A stretch of 64,000 nt of DNA from JAWVFM01 sp963823245 (GCA_963823245.1 CAWGKQ010000008.1:186001-250000), one strand, 5' to 3'. Positions 25,102 to 34,354 are shown, numbered from the stretch's first letter. The notes: generated by a model not told the origin, from the letters alone. Translations and numbers: made by a program.

Positions 25102-27355
25102 TCAGTCGAGCAGCCCGCGGAGGCGACGTTCGGCCTCGGCGATACGGGCCGCGGCCGCCTCCTCGGCTCGCCTCGCCGTGCCGAGCCGCTCGTCCCAGCC
25201 GATCGTCGTCCCGAGGGTCCGGACGATCTCCTCGATCCGCCGCTCGATTGCCCCGATCCGCTGCTCGCTGTCGAGCGCCCGCGCCTCAGCGGCCTTGGCC
25301 GCCTCGAGCGAACCACCGACGCCGGCGAGGGCGGCGATGATCCGCTTGTCCGCCTCCGCCGCACGCCGTTCGACGTCGCCCTGCGCCGAGGCGGCAACGG
25401 CATCGAGGCGCGCCGACACCTCCCTGGCCCGAGTCTCGAGTTGTTCGAGCGCCGCCGCCGAGCGGCGGGAGCGCTCGCGCCGGACGAGACGCAGCTCGTG
25501 GCGACGGGCCCGCCGACGAAGCTTCTTCGACTGCCGCTCGATCCGCTTTGCCGCCTCTTGGGCGCGACCCGTCGCGACCGACCCGGAGTGCTCGATTCGC
25601 CCGGCAGCCTCCTTGGCAGCGGCTTCGACCGCTCCGAGAGCGACCTCGGTCTCCCTCCGCATCTGTGCCAGGCCACTCGCCATCCGCGTCTCGCCTGTGA
25701 ACCGCAGCTCGTCGGCGGCCGCAGTGATGCGTCTATCGAGCTCGGCCAGGAGCTGCCTCGGTCAACGAAGCTCGAGCGCCCGCGGTTGCCTCCGCGACCT
25801 CGGCCTCGAGCCGTGTCGAGAGTCGCGCCTCGACCGGGGTGACGGCGTCCTCCTCCGCTGCCCTCACCTGGTTGCGTGCCACAGCGCGCACCCGCTGTTC
25901 GGCCTCGCGGGCCCGGGCCTCCGCCTCGACCCGTAGTCGGGTCTCGGCGTCGGCGAGACGTTCATCGGCGCGCGTGTCGAGCTCTCTCACGGAAGCTGCC
26001 AGCCCGTCGCGGACCCTTGCCGCGACGCGCTCTCCGAGCTCGGCACCGAGGGCGTCGACCCGCCGAGAGAGCTCTGCCGTTCCGTCGGCGACGCGCCGTG
26101 CCGTGCGTCCGTCGATGTCCTCGGTCGCCCTCTCGACACTCGCGCGGGTCTCGCGCTCGACTTTCTCCGCAAGCTTCCCAAGTCGGTCGTCGATCGCCTG
26201 CTCGAAACGCTCCGAGGCCACTCTCACCCGGGCGAGTTGCGCGTCAGCCTCCTCGCGACGCGCGGCCTCGAGCGAGCGCGCCTCATTGGCGGCGGTCGCC
26301 GAGAGCGTGGCGACCTGCTGGTCCAGCCGCAGCTCGACCTCTGCGATCCGTGCCACGAGGCGAGCGCTGAGCCGCTCCTCGGCGACCAGCTCGGCACCGA
26401 GCTGCTCGGGAATCGAGCCACGCATCCCCTCGATCGCGCCCGCCGCCTCATCCAGTCGTGAACCGATCCTCGCCTCGAGCGTTGCTCGATCCTGGGCGAG
26501 GCGGTCGCGAACGTCGCCCGCCCGCTCATCGATCTCGGCTCTCGCGGCCTCGAGCTTCGCCTCGAGCCGCTCCTCGACGGCGACCAGGCCCTGCGCGGAC
26601 GAATTCGACAGATCCCGCTCGAGCTCGACGAGCTTCCCGTCGATTCGGGCCCCGAGCGAGCCCGCGAGGTCGTCCGCCCGTGCCTCGAGCCCGGAGACGC
26701 CATCGGCGATCTGCCGTTCAACCGCCTCCTCGAGCGGCGCGGTGGCGCCCTCGATCACCTCGCCGAGCCCTTTCGCCCGTCGACCGAGCTCCTCCTCGAG
26801 CTCGGCCCGGGCACCCGCGATCCGAACGCCGAGCTCGTCCACGAGCGACGCGCGCATGCGCTCGACCTCGGTAGAGACCTGATCCGCGCTCGCGGCGCGC
26901 AGCCGCTCCTCGGCGGCCTTGACACGCCCGTCGAGCTCGTCGCGGCGCGCCTCGATCCGCGCTTCGAGCGGCGCCGCGATCGCCCGCGCGGCCTCCTCCG
27001 CGCGCTGGGCCATCCGCGCCTCGACCTCCACGCTGAAGCCCTGCTGCCATGCCGCCGCGCGTTCGGCGAGCTGGCGGCTCAGCTCCTCGACGCCGGTGGT
27101 GGCGACGCGCTCCAGCTCGGCGGCCGCCTCGGTGAGCCGCTGCTCGGTGAGTGTCACGAGGCGGCGCTCGAGGTCCCCCCGCGCGCGCTGCTCGTCGGAC
27201 TCGAGCTGCGAAGCCACCGCCTTGAGCTCAGAGGCAAGTGCCGACCGAACCTCCGCGATCCGGTTCCGCAGATCCGCCTGCAACTCGCGAGTGGCACGGG
27301 CCGACTCGCCGCCCGCTTCTCGGGCGCCCGCGTCCTTGTTCGCGGCGTCTTCCAT
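25102..27355 (-). pseudogene. Large coiled-coil protein, one frameshift
   Basis: Two open pieces, 25733-27355 (540 residues, ATG start MEDAANKDAGAREAGGES) and 25102 to about 25760, join if the frame shifts once near 25750: ASLTE continues as QLLAELDRRITAAADELRF. Together about 750 residues, almost entirely charged Ala/Glu/Arg heptads with repeated segments such as RIDGKLVELERDL and LEARIGSRLDEA, like apolipoprotein-type or SMC-like rods. No signal peptide or catalytic motif. A structural or scaffolding role is a guess. It could also be two proteins as found. Confidence 0.65.
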
Positions 27356-27455
27356 CAGCCCGAGGCCATTATCGTCCTAGATCGGCAGCGTTTCCTCAAG
27401 TCACCCGGCTCGGCCGCACGCGAAGCTGCACCAGCCACGGGACTCGCGCGGTGAC

Positions 27456-28560
27456 CTAGCTGCTGGCCGCCCAGGGGACCCGGGCGCCGTTCGGGGTCCC
27501 TGGACCAAAGATCTCGTCGAGCAGGGGCGCCGGCTCGGCGACTCCGAGCGAACGTCGTAGATGCGCTCCGACCCGCGCCCGAGTGGTGCCGGCCACTGCC
27601 ATCTCTATCGCCGCATAGCGGGCGCGCTGGAGAGAGGCGGCGTCCTGCCCCGTGGGCCTCGACCAGCCCCTGTCCTCGCCCGGCGCGTCATCTTCGTCGG
27701 TCGACGCGGCGGGGCCTCAGGCGGACGGTGCTTGGGCCGGAGGTGGCGGACGTGGGCGCGCTCCTCGGCCGCGTCGCCGGCGTCAGGCTCGATCGCCTGC
27801 GGGGCGGGATCCGTGTGGTGATCGAGGCGCGCCATGGATCGGACCAAAGCTCGGCGGCCAGGCGGCCGAACCGCTCCGAGATGCGCTGCTCTACGACCTC
27901 GGTGATGCTTCGTTCTAGAGCAGGGCGAACCGTGTCCATGCGCCCGCCGGCGGAGAAATCACGTTCGAGGCTCACGGCGATCTCGGCCCGCGCAGCCTGC
28001 AGACCGGTCGCAACCTCCTCCCGCAGACGTTCCTCGATCGAGCCGAGCGCGATCCTGAGGTGCTGTTTGACCTCGACCCTGAATGTCATCGCAAGCTGCC
28101 GCGCCTCCTCGCGGGCCGCCTGGGCGGGCCTCCGCCGGACTCTCCGTGTGGGCCTCTGATTCATTGAGCATCTCGCGAAGAGACCGAGCCTCCTCCTTCA
28201 AGCCCTTGTCGACGCGTCCCGCAACGGCTCGCGCCGCCTCCGACAGCGTCCGCTCCACGCGTTCACGAACCATCTCCTCCACCAGCGAAACGCGCTCTCC
28301 GACCGCGCGCTCGAGCGCCGCAAAACTGCCCCGCGCCTCAGCGTCTTGCTCGGCGAGGCGCCGTGCCGGCGTCAGCGTCAAGCCGATCATGCAGCTCGGC
28401 GGCCACCCTCGCGGCCGCCTCCCCCACCTTCTCCTCAGGTGCGAGCCTCCATCCCGCGCACCCTTCGGGCCTAAGCGTTCGTAGCCCGCCAATGCAACGG
28501 TGTTGCCGGTCGTCGCGAGATCTCGCCATGTCAGGCCCGGTCGGCCGGGAGAGCAACCTG
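27456..28560 (-). pseudogene. Second coiled-coil gene, several frameshifts
   Basis: Fragments in successive frames: VGEAAARVAAELHDRL, then RLAEQDAEARGSFAALERAV and ERVERTLSEAARAVAGRVDK, then QLAMTFRVEVKQHLRIALGS and ERSITEVVEQRISERFGRLA, and finally a conserved-looking tail SLQRARYAAIEMAVAGTTRA, LLDEIFGPGTPNGARVPWAA. The TAG is at 27456. The tail is not coiled coil and recalls a short C-terminal domain of actinobacterial Ala-rich proteins. At least three shifts, so it is decayed or badly assembled. It lies upstream of the coiled-coil gene on the same strand. Confidence 0.55.
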
Positions 28561-28670
28561 AGGAAGTAGCTTTCAGCCGATGAGCTTTGGCGCGCCGGCG
28601 CCGGCGCCGGTCAGACGGGGGCCGCTGTCTCCTCACTCCGACAGCGAAGCGGCGTAGTTAGGTTGTGCCG

Positions 28671-29468
28671 ATGGTGGACCAGGCCGAGAGAGCGAGGGCG
28701 TTCCGCGCTCTCCACGAGGGCGAGCCGTTCGTCATCCCGAACCCATGGGACGCGGGCTCGGCACGGGTGCTCGAGGCGCTCGGGTTCGAGGCGCTTGCGA
28801 CCACGAGCTCGGGCTTCGCGTTCACGCTCGGACGCCCCGACGGCGGTGCGACCCTTGACGAGGTCGCCGAGCACGTGGGAGCGCTCGCCGAGGCGACGAC
28901 CGTCCCGATATCGGTCGACCTCGAGAACGGCTACGGCCCAGGGCCGGAAGATGCCGCCCGCGCGATCGCTCGCGCGGCCGCCGCGGGCGCCGTCGGCGGA
29001 TCGATCGAGGACTACGAGCCCGGTGGCGGGATCTACTCCGTCGATGAGGCCGCCGAGCGGATCGTGGCCGCTGCCGAGGATGCGAGGCGGCTCGCCTTCC
29101 CGTTCACGCTGACCGGGCGGGCCGAGAACCACATCCGGGGCAACCCCGACCTCGGTGACACCATCGCCCGCCTTCAGGCATACGAGGCTGCCGGCGCTGA
29201 CGTGCTCTACGCGCCTGGACTGGCCAACTCCCAGGAGATCAGCGCGATCTGCGAGGCGGTGTCGAAGCCGGTGAACGTCCTCGCGCACCGGGGCCTCACG
29301 ATGAGCGAGATCGTCGCGGCCGGCGCCCAGCGAGTCAGCGTCGGCGGCGCGCTGACGTGGGTCGCCGTCGGTGCCATGGCAGCGGCCGCCCAGGCGATCC
29401 GGGACGAGGGCGACTTTTCGGTCCTCTCCGGCTCGGGACCCCGAGTCGCCGAGTGGCTCGAGGGCTAG
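28671..29468 (+). CDS. Isocitrate lyase/PEP mutase-family enzyme
   Basis: 265 residues, the TIM-barrel family that includes PEP mutase, 2-methylisocitrate lyase and oxaloacetate decarboxylase. Motifs: FVIPNPWDAGSARVLEALGF, PISVDLENGYGP, GGSIEDYEPGG and the loop LTGRAENHIRG. It lacks the KKCGH loop of true isocitrate lyase, so a carboxy-keto-acid lyase/decarboxylase of this group is more likely; substrate unknown. ATG at 28671 is preferred to the GTG at 28665 because TAGGTT lies 6 bases upstream (leaderless). A hairpin precedes the promoter. Its TAG falls in the target duplication of an IS element. Confidence 0.88.
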   Translation: MVDQAERARAFRALHEGEPFVIPNPWDAGSARVLEALGFEALATTSSGFAFTLGRPDGGATLDEVAEHVGALAEATTVPISVDLENGYGPGPEDAARAIARAAAAGAVGGSIEDYEPGGGIYSVDEAAERIVAAAEDARRLAFPFTLTGRAENHIRGNPDLGDTIARLQAYEAAGADVLYAPGLANSQEISAICEAVSKPVNVLAHRGLTMSEIVAAGAQRVSVGGALTWVAVGAMAAAAQAIRDEGDFSVLSGSGPRVAEWLEG

Positions 29469-29469
29469 C

Positions 29470-29914
29470 TGTAATCCCTGAGCCCGTTGTTCATCCGGGC
29501 CTCCTTGGAGGCTGGGGGTGTCTACCCACCCAGCTCCAAAGGAGAGCACCGGATGAAGCTCCACGCTAACGCCGCCCTCAGCCTGAACAAGCGCCGGGTC
29601 CTGGCCAGACGCATCGTCGAGGAAGGTTGGTCGCTCACGAAGGCGGCCGAGGCCGCCGAAGTGAGCGAGCAAAGGGCGGGCAAGTGGGCACGGCGCTACC
29701 GCTCGGCCCCAAACCAACCGCAAGGCCGAGCGCTTCATCCGCACGATGCTCGCCGGCTGGGCCTACGGCGCCATCTACCGGAACTCGGCCGAGCGCATCG
29801 CGGCTCTCGAGGGTTGGCTATGGCGCTACAACTTCAGGCGACCACACGGCTCCCTCGTCCGAAGACCGCCCGCAGCTCGCCTGGCCGAGCTGAACAACGC
29901 GCTCGGGTCTTACA
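29470..29914 (+). mobile_element. Internally deleted IS481-family element with 6-bp target duplication
   Basis: 445 bp. Ends TGTAATCCCTGAGC (left) and TGTAAGACCCGAGC (right, reversed), with similarity continuing through CGTTGTTCA, about 26 bp. GCTAGC flanks both sides (29464-29469 and 29915-29920); IS481 is known to insert at NCTAGN and duplicate 6 bp. It contains the two ends of the transposase gene and lacks the catalytic core, so it is non-autonomous. A GCCTCC-TT-GGAGGC hairpin lies near the left end. Confidence 0.85.
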
Positions 29915-29919
29915 GCTAG
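29553..29919 (+). pseudogene. IS481-family transposase, core deleted
   Basis: N-terminus with good ribosome site: MKLHANAALSLNKRRVLARR, then SLTKAAEAAEVSEQRAGKWA, the helix-turn-helix region. Near 29715 it jumps to the C-terminal part in another frame: NRKAERFIRTMLAGWAYGAI, then LWRYNFRRPHGSLVRRPPAA. The whole DDE catalytic region (several hundred bases) is missing. Its TAG overlaps the right target duplication. Confidence 0.85.
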
Positions 29920-30950
29920 CCGCCGACGATCCCCGAGCACTCCCACGCGGCCGAGCCCGAGTCGGCCCAGATCTGCGCGGCGACGCGGCTCTGGAGCGCG
30001 GGTGAGGCGTTCTCGGGGAGGCCGGTTTGACCGTAAAGGCGCCAGGTCGAGGGCATGATCTGATAGGCGCCGCCGGCGCCCGAGCCCGGGTTCACTGCCC
30101 GGAAGTTGCCGCCCGACTCGCACATGACGATCGCCTCTGGGATCGCCCACTTGCCGACCCAGTTCGTGACCGTGGTCTGGGCCTGCTGGGCGGATACCTG
30201 CTGCGCCACCTCGACCTGGTGCTGCCAGTCCGACATCTGCGACTGAAGGCTCGTCAGCGAGCTCTGCGCCTGCTGACGCGCGGCGGCGAGGGACGCCGCG
30301 GTCGCCTCGGCGTGGGCGCGAACGGCGGAGATCTGGGTTCGCGCGGCGGCGACCTGCTCGTTGTAGGCGACGGCGCGCTCGTGCGCCGCGCTAACGGACG
30401 CCAGCCTCGCGGCCACCGCACGCCTCAAGATCCGAACCCGCATCGCAAGGGCGTTGTCCGCCTGCTGGACGCGGCCGAGCAGATCAGCCCGGTTGGCGAG
30501 GTCGTCGAAGCCGTGCGAGCTGAGGAGGACCTCCATTGGGTCGGCCGAGCCCGCCTCGTAGATCGCGACGAGGCGGTCCGAGAGCGCGGCGAGGGCCCGA
30601 CGGAGCTGCGCGCGCGCACGCTCGAGACCGGCCTTCGCCTGATCCACCTGCGCCTGCAGGTCCGCCGCGCGCTGCTCGCCGCTCGCCAGCAGCGAGGTCA
30701 GCTGCGCCTCCCTTGCGGCCGCCGCGGAGGCCTCGGCCTGGGCGCTCTGCATCTGCGCCGCCTGAGCGGAGATCTGCGCGCCGAGGCGATCGGCCTGGGA
30801 CTTGGCCGAGCTGATCTTGGAGTTGAGCTCCGACACGCTCTGCGCGCCCGCCCCGGAGGCCCCCAGCGCCCCCGCGACGAGCGCGACGGCGGCCGCGAGC
30901 GCAATGGCGCCGCGCCGGCCGACCTTGGGGCTTTTCGGGTTGGCTCGCAT
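29916..30950 (-). CDS. Secreted coiled-coil protein with Rpf-like transglycosylase domain
   Basis: 344 residues from ATG 30950 (MRANPKSPKVGRRGAIALAA): signal peptide, an Ala/Gln-rich coiled coil of about 200 residues like PcsB/CwlO N-domains (ELNSKISSAKSQADRLGAQI, MEVLLSSHGFDDLANRADLL), then a lysozyme-like C-terminal domain (EAIVMCESGGNFRAVNPGSG, GAYQIMPSTWRLYG, AAQIWADSGSAAWEC). CESGG carries the catalytic Glu of resuscitation-promoting factors. It probably cleaves peptidoglycan glycan strands outside the cell. Its TAG lies in the CTAG that the IS element duplicated. Confidence 0.9.
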   Translation of the reverse strand: MRANPKSPKVGRRGAIALAAAVALVAGALGASGAGAQSVSELNSKISSAKSQADRLGAQISAQAAQMQSAQAEASAAAAREAQLTSLLASGEQRAADLQAQVDQAKAGLERARAQLRRALAALSDRLVAIYEAGSADPMEVLLSSHGFDDLANRADLLGRVQQADNALAMRVRILRRAVAARLASVSAAHERAVAYNEQVAAARTQISAVRAHAEATAASLAAARQQAQSSLTSLQSQMSDWQHQVEVAQQVSAQQAQTTVTNWVGKWAIPEAIVMCESGGNFRAVNPGSGAGGAYQIMPSTWRLYGQTGLPENASPALQSRVAAQIWADSGSAAWECSGIVGG

Positions 30951-31057
30951 GGGTTCGTCGCGTCGCGTCGCCGCGCGCGAGTTCACTCGCGTCCCCCGGA
31001 AGAGCAACCGGGGCGGTGGTGAAGCGGGGAATGCTAGCTAAGGATTAGGGCCGTGTG

Positions 31058-31109
31058 AGCGTTTGCTTTACATAACGCTTCACGCGTGAACCTGCAACGT
31101 ACGTTGCAG
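31058..31109. promoter_or_regulatory. Cluster of three palindromes upstream of the Rpf-like gene
   Basis: AGCGTT/AACGCT arms (31058-31063, 31074-31079), the perfect 12-mer TTCACGCGTGAA (31079-31090) and the perfect 18-mer CTGCAACGTACGTTGCAG (31092-31109). They lie 108-159 bases before the Rpf-like gene's ATG; a TAGCAT box on the minus strand (31031-31036) is between. Likely operators; the binding protein is unknown. The 18-mer resembles LacI-family sites. Confidence 0.55.
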
Positions 31110-31132
31110 ATCGTGCCTGAGCGCGGCCTTCG

Positions 31133-31288
31133 CTACCCCTCCGGCGGCTGGCTCTTGGCGATGAGATAGCCGCCGAGAACCACTGCGGCGATGCCCGCGC
31201 CCGCGGCGATCCGCAGCTGGGTGCGGTAGCGCGTGCGGATCGCCCAGATGATCAGGCGCCCGAAGAACTCGTAGATCTCGTTGGCCAT
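31133..31288 (-). CDS. Small single-pass membrane protein
   Basis: 51 residues from ATG 31288 with a Shine-Dalgarno (GAAGGGA): MANEIYEFFGRLIIWAIRTR, YRTQLRIAAGAGIAAVVLGG, YLIAKSQPPEG. One C-terminal hydrophobic helix preceded by an amphipathic, Arg-rich stretch. It sits 10 bases after argG on the same strand. Function not known. Confidence 0.65.
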   Translation of the reverse strand: MANEIYEFFGRLIIWAIRTRYRTQLRIAAGAGIAAVVLGGYLIAKSQPPEG

Positions 31289-31298
31289 TGCGTCCCTT

Positions 31299-32591
31299 CT
31301 ACCCCATCGGCGGCTTGCGTGCACGGAGGCGGTGCGCCATCCGGCTCTGAAGCGTGAAGAGCTCGATGAAGCCCGGGCTCGCCGCTTGGCTGAACTCACC
31401 ACCCGACTCCCCGAAGCCGGTGAGCGCCTGGTCGTAGAGCGCGTAGGGAGAGCTGCGCGCAACGGGCGTCGCCGAGCCCTTATAGAGCTTCATCGTCACC
31501 TCGCCCGTGACGTACCCGTTCGCCGACTCCATGAACGCGTCCAGGTCCGAGCGCAGCGGCTCCCACCAGAGGCCCGCGTAGCAGAGCTCCGCCCAGCGGC
31601 CCTCCAGCACGCGCTTGAACGAGTTCTGGTCGCCCGTGGAGACGAGCCTCTCGAGGTCCTGGTGCGCCGCGAGGACGATCGCCGCGGCCGGCACCTCGTA
31701 GAGATCTCGCACCTTGAGACCGACGACCCGGTCCTCGATGTGGTCGACGATCCCGACGCCGTGGCGGCGCCCCAGCTCCGCGGCTCGCTCGAGAAGCTCG
31801 ACGAGTCCCAGTGGCTCGCCGTCGATCGAGGTCGGCGTCCCGCGCTCGAAGCCCACCCGGACGAGCTGCGGCTCGTCCGGCGCGTCCTCGGGACGACCGA
31901 CCAGGTTGAAGACGTCGTCGCGTGGCGGCTCCGAGAGGTCCTCGATGGCGCCGCCTTCGGACGAGCGCCCCCAGAGGTTGTCGTCGATCGAGTACGGGGG
32001 CGACTCGGTGCCGCCCTTCACCGGGATCCCGTGCTCGCGGGCGTAGGCGACCTCCTCCTCGCGGCCCATGCGCCAGTCCCGGACCGGGGCGATGACTCGC
32101 AGCTCGGGGTCGAGGGTAGCGACCGTCGCCTCGAGGCGCACCTGGTCGTTGCCCTTGCCGGTGCAGCCGTGGGCGATGGTGTCGCAGGCGGAGGCGCGAG
32201 CGTGCTCGACGGCCAGCTTGCCGATCAGCGGCCGGCCCAGGGCCGTGAACAGCGGGTAACCGCCGCCGTAGAGCGCGTTGGCCTTGATCGCCCGCAGGAC
32301 GTAGTCGCTCGCGAACTCCTCGCGGGCATCGACGACGATCGCGTCGATCGCCCCGAGGTCGCGCGCCTTGCTGACCACCATGTCCCAGTCCTCGTCGGGC
32401 TGGCCGAGGTCCACCGTGAGGGTCACCACCTCGGCCTCGTAACGCTCCTGGATCCAGTGCAGCATGACCGAGGTGTCCAGGCCGCCCGAGTAGAGCAACA
32501 ACACGCGGTTTACCTCGGCTGGGTCGGCTTCGTAGGAGGCGGTCCTAGTGAGGCTCGTTGGGTCGGCGTTCAAGGGGCGCAAGTCTGGCAT
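31299..32591 (-). CDS. argG: Argininosuccinate synthase
   Basis: 430 residues; joins citrulline and aspartate with ATP to argininosuccinate. ATP pyrophosphatase motif LLLYSGGLDTSVMLHWIQ; GCTGKGNDQVRLE; later NLWGRSSEGGAIED and YVTGEVTMKLYKGS. The ATG at 32591 gives an N-terminal extension of about 28 residues before VLLLYSGG; a later GTG near 32500 is an alternative. It is separate from the argCJBD run but on the same strand; argF and argH are not in the window. Confidence 0.95.
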   Translation of the reverse strand: MPDLRPLNADPTSLTRTASYEADPAEVNRVLLLYSGGLDTSVMLHWIQERYEAEVVTLTVDLGQPDEDWDMVVSKARDLGAIDAIVVDAREEFASDYVLRAIKANALYGGGYPLFTALGRPLIGKLAVEHARASACDTIAHGCTGKGNDQVRLEATVATLDPELRVIAPVRDWRMGREEEVAYAREHGIPVKGGTESPPYSIDDNLWGRSSEGGAIEDLSEPPRDDVFNLVGRPEDAPDEPQLVRVGFERGTPTSIDGEPLGLVELLERAAELGRRHGVGIVDHIEDRVVGLKVRDLYEVPAAAIVLAAHQDLERLVSTGDQNSFKRVLEGRWAELCYAGLWWEPLRSDLDAFMESANGYVTGEVTMKLYKGSATPVARSSPYALYDQALTGFGESGGEFSQAASPGFIELFTLQSRMAHRLRARKPPMG

Positions 32592-32607
32592 GCGCGATCA
32601 TCTGGGA

Positions 32608-33499
32608 GTGCATCGAGCCCTCCGGATCCTCTCGACGGCCCTATCACCGCGGGCCTGGTCGTCTTCATGGACGTCGGGCTGACCCTCGCCTGGCGGGAAC
32701 CGATTTCGTCGATCTACGGCTCGATCAAACAGAGCGAGGCCCGCGACCAACTCGCGCAGCTCGAGGGCACCTTCCCCTCGCCGGCGGACCGCAGGCGGGT
32801 TGCCCCGATCAAGGATCCCCGTCGCCAGGTCGCGGCGCTCGCCGACGCCTTCGCGCGCAGGGTAAGCACGCAGCGAAGCACGAAGTTTCGGGCGCAGATC
32901 CGGCGGCGGGAGCGCGTGTTGCAGCGCGACCACGGATTGGAGGTGCGCGAGGCGAACGCGTCGACCCTGGACGACGATCTGACGGAGCTGCTTCGGCTCC
33001 ACGATTTGCGCTGGGAGGGCCGCGGGTCCTCGCTGAAGGACTCAGCGAAGAGGAGCGTGCTCCGTGACTTCGCGCATGCGGCGCAGTGCCGGGGCTGGCG
33101 ACGCCTGCGGCTCCTAGCCGCGGACGGGGTGTCCGTCGCAGGGTTCCTCGGCTGGCGTCTCGGTGGCAGCTACGTCCCGTATCAGGGTGCTTTCGACCCG
33201 CGGTGGTCGAACAAGAGCGTCGGGATCGTCCTCACGCGACGACGATCCGCGCCGCAATCGAGGAGGGTGCCGAGGAGCTCGATTTCCTGCTCGGAACCGA
33301 ACCGTACAAGCGGAGCTTCACGACCACGACGCGCCCCGCGGAAACGGTCGTCCTCACTCGCAGCTTGCGGCCGATCAGGTTCGTCGTCGCCGGAGAAGCC
33401 AGCGCGCGCCGGCTTGGCGAAAGGCTGGTGCAAGGTCGCGGTGGGGAGCGGCTTGCTTCGACGCTGCGGCGCCTGCTTCCGACGGCGCGACGTACCTGA
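32608..33499 (+). pseudogene. Chimera: sortase N-terminus joined to a CelD/BcsL-type GNAT fragment
   Basis: From GTG 32608, VHRALRILSTAL then, one base out of frame, ITAGLVVFMDVGLTLAWREP and SIYGSIKQSEARDQLAQLEG: the membrane anchor and stalk typical of class E sortases. At about 32870 it turns into STKFRAQIRRRERVLQRDHG, LTELLRLHDLRWEGRGSSLK, DGVSVAGFLGWRLGGSYVPY, and after another shift near 33235 AIEEGAEELDFLLGTEPYKR: the second half of a GNAT acetyltransferase of the CelD/BcsL group. No sortase catalytic Cys remains. Two frameshifts and a fusion point to a deletion that joined two genes, or to a misassembly. Confidence 0.6.
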
Positions 33500-33534
33500 G
33501 CCTCGGGGCCCATGGCCGCGTGCTCGCTGGGCCG

Positions 33535-33909
33535 CTACGGGCCGACGCCGCCGCTGCCGCCGCCTTGCGCGCGCGTTGTGGTCGTGGTGGTGGTTGTGAT
33601 GGTGGTCGAGGCCGTTGAGGTCGTCGGGATCGTCGTGGTCGTCGTCGGCGTCGTGGTCGTCGGCGTCGTGGTCGTCGGCGTCGTGGTCGTCGGCGTCGTA
33701 GTCGAGCTCGTCGAGCTGGTAACCGTCGTCGTAGAGCCGCTGTCGGAGGCGATTACCGCGAGCGCGACGCCGAGTCCGATGACGACGGCGACGAGCAAGG
33801 TGATCGCGGCCTTCATACCGGTGCTCATACCGCCGCCGTTCGGCGGTCGGCCCTGGCCGCCGCGGCCCGATTCCTCGGGCCCCATGTGGCGGGTTGGGTC
33901 CTCGTGCAT
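33535..33909 (-). CDS. Membrane-anchored Thr-rich low-complexity protein
   Basis: 124 residues: a Pro/Gly-rich cytoplasmic start, MKAAITLLVAVVIGLGVALA as membrane anchor, then a Thr/Ser-rich outer part with four PTTTT units encoded by 15-bp repeats (about 33650-33700) and a Gly tail. Such mucin-like stalks are often O-glycosylated at the actinobacterial surface. ATG at 33909 is used; MSTGMKAAI further in is an alternative. The protein has no enzymatic motif. Confidence 0.55.
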   Translation of the reverse strand: MHEDPTRHMGPEESGRGGQGRPPNGGGMSTGMKAAITLLVAVVIGLGVALAVIASDSGSTTTVTSSTSSTTTPTTTTPTTTTPTTTTPTTTTTIPTTSTASTTITTTTTTTTRAQGGGSGGVGP

Positions 33910-33921
33910 CGCGGCGCGAGT

Positions 33922-34332
33922 CTAGTCACAGCCGCCGACGCCGCGAGTGATCAGGTGCGCCAGACGGCAGCGGGCCGCGTCGACGGCCTGCTGGCCGAAG
34001 GTGGCGTTGTGAGAGGCGGCCGTTGTCGGGCGGTACGAAGACGTCCACCCAGGCGACCACGTCGCCGCCGCTGGGCGCGCTCGCGGGGAACGCGTCCCTG
34101 CGCTCGCCGTAAAGGGAATCGCGAGATGGGATCAACGGATCGGGTCACGGTCCGCGCCCGCCCTCGCGATCGGAGGGATGCGGACGTCGTAGTAGGCCTC
34201 GTGGTAGATGGTCAGGCGCCCTGAACCGAACCTCGCGCCGCCCGAGCCGACGAGCGAGCCGAAGACTTGGATCCGGAGGGCCTCGTCGAGAGCCGCCGGG
34301 GTGATCATGAGCACCACCGCTGCGGCGACCAT
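33922..34332 (-). pseudogene. Exported hypothetical protein, two frameshifts
   Basis: Three consecutive frames give a sensible small exported protein: MVAAAVVLMITPAALDEALR, GARFGSGRLTIYHEAYYDVR; then SLYGERRDAFPASAPSGGDV, VVAWVDVFVPPDNGRL; then HNATFGQQAVDAARCRLAHL, ITRGVGGCD and TAG at 33922. Shifts near 34135 and 34005. About 135 residues with an N-terminal hydrophobic segment. It follows argD by 22 bases. No family recognised. Confidence 0.5.
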
Positions 34333-34354
34333 GCAGGCGCCGAAAAGCCCCGCC

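Noticed and set aside
33636..33710. CRISPR-like repeat array
   Set aside because: The 15-bp repeats have no spacers and encode PTTTT units of a Thr-rich protein.
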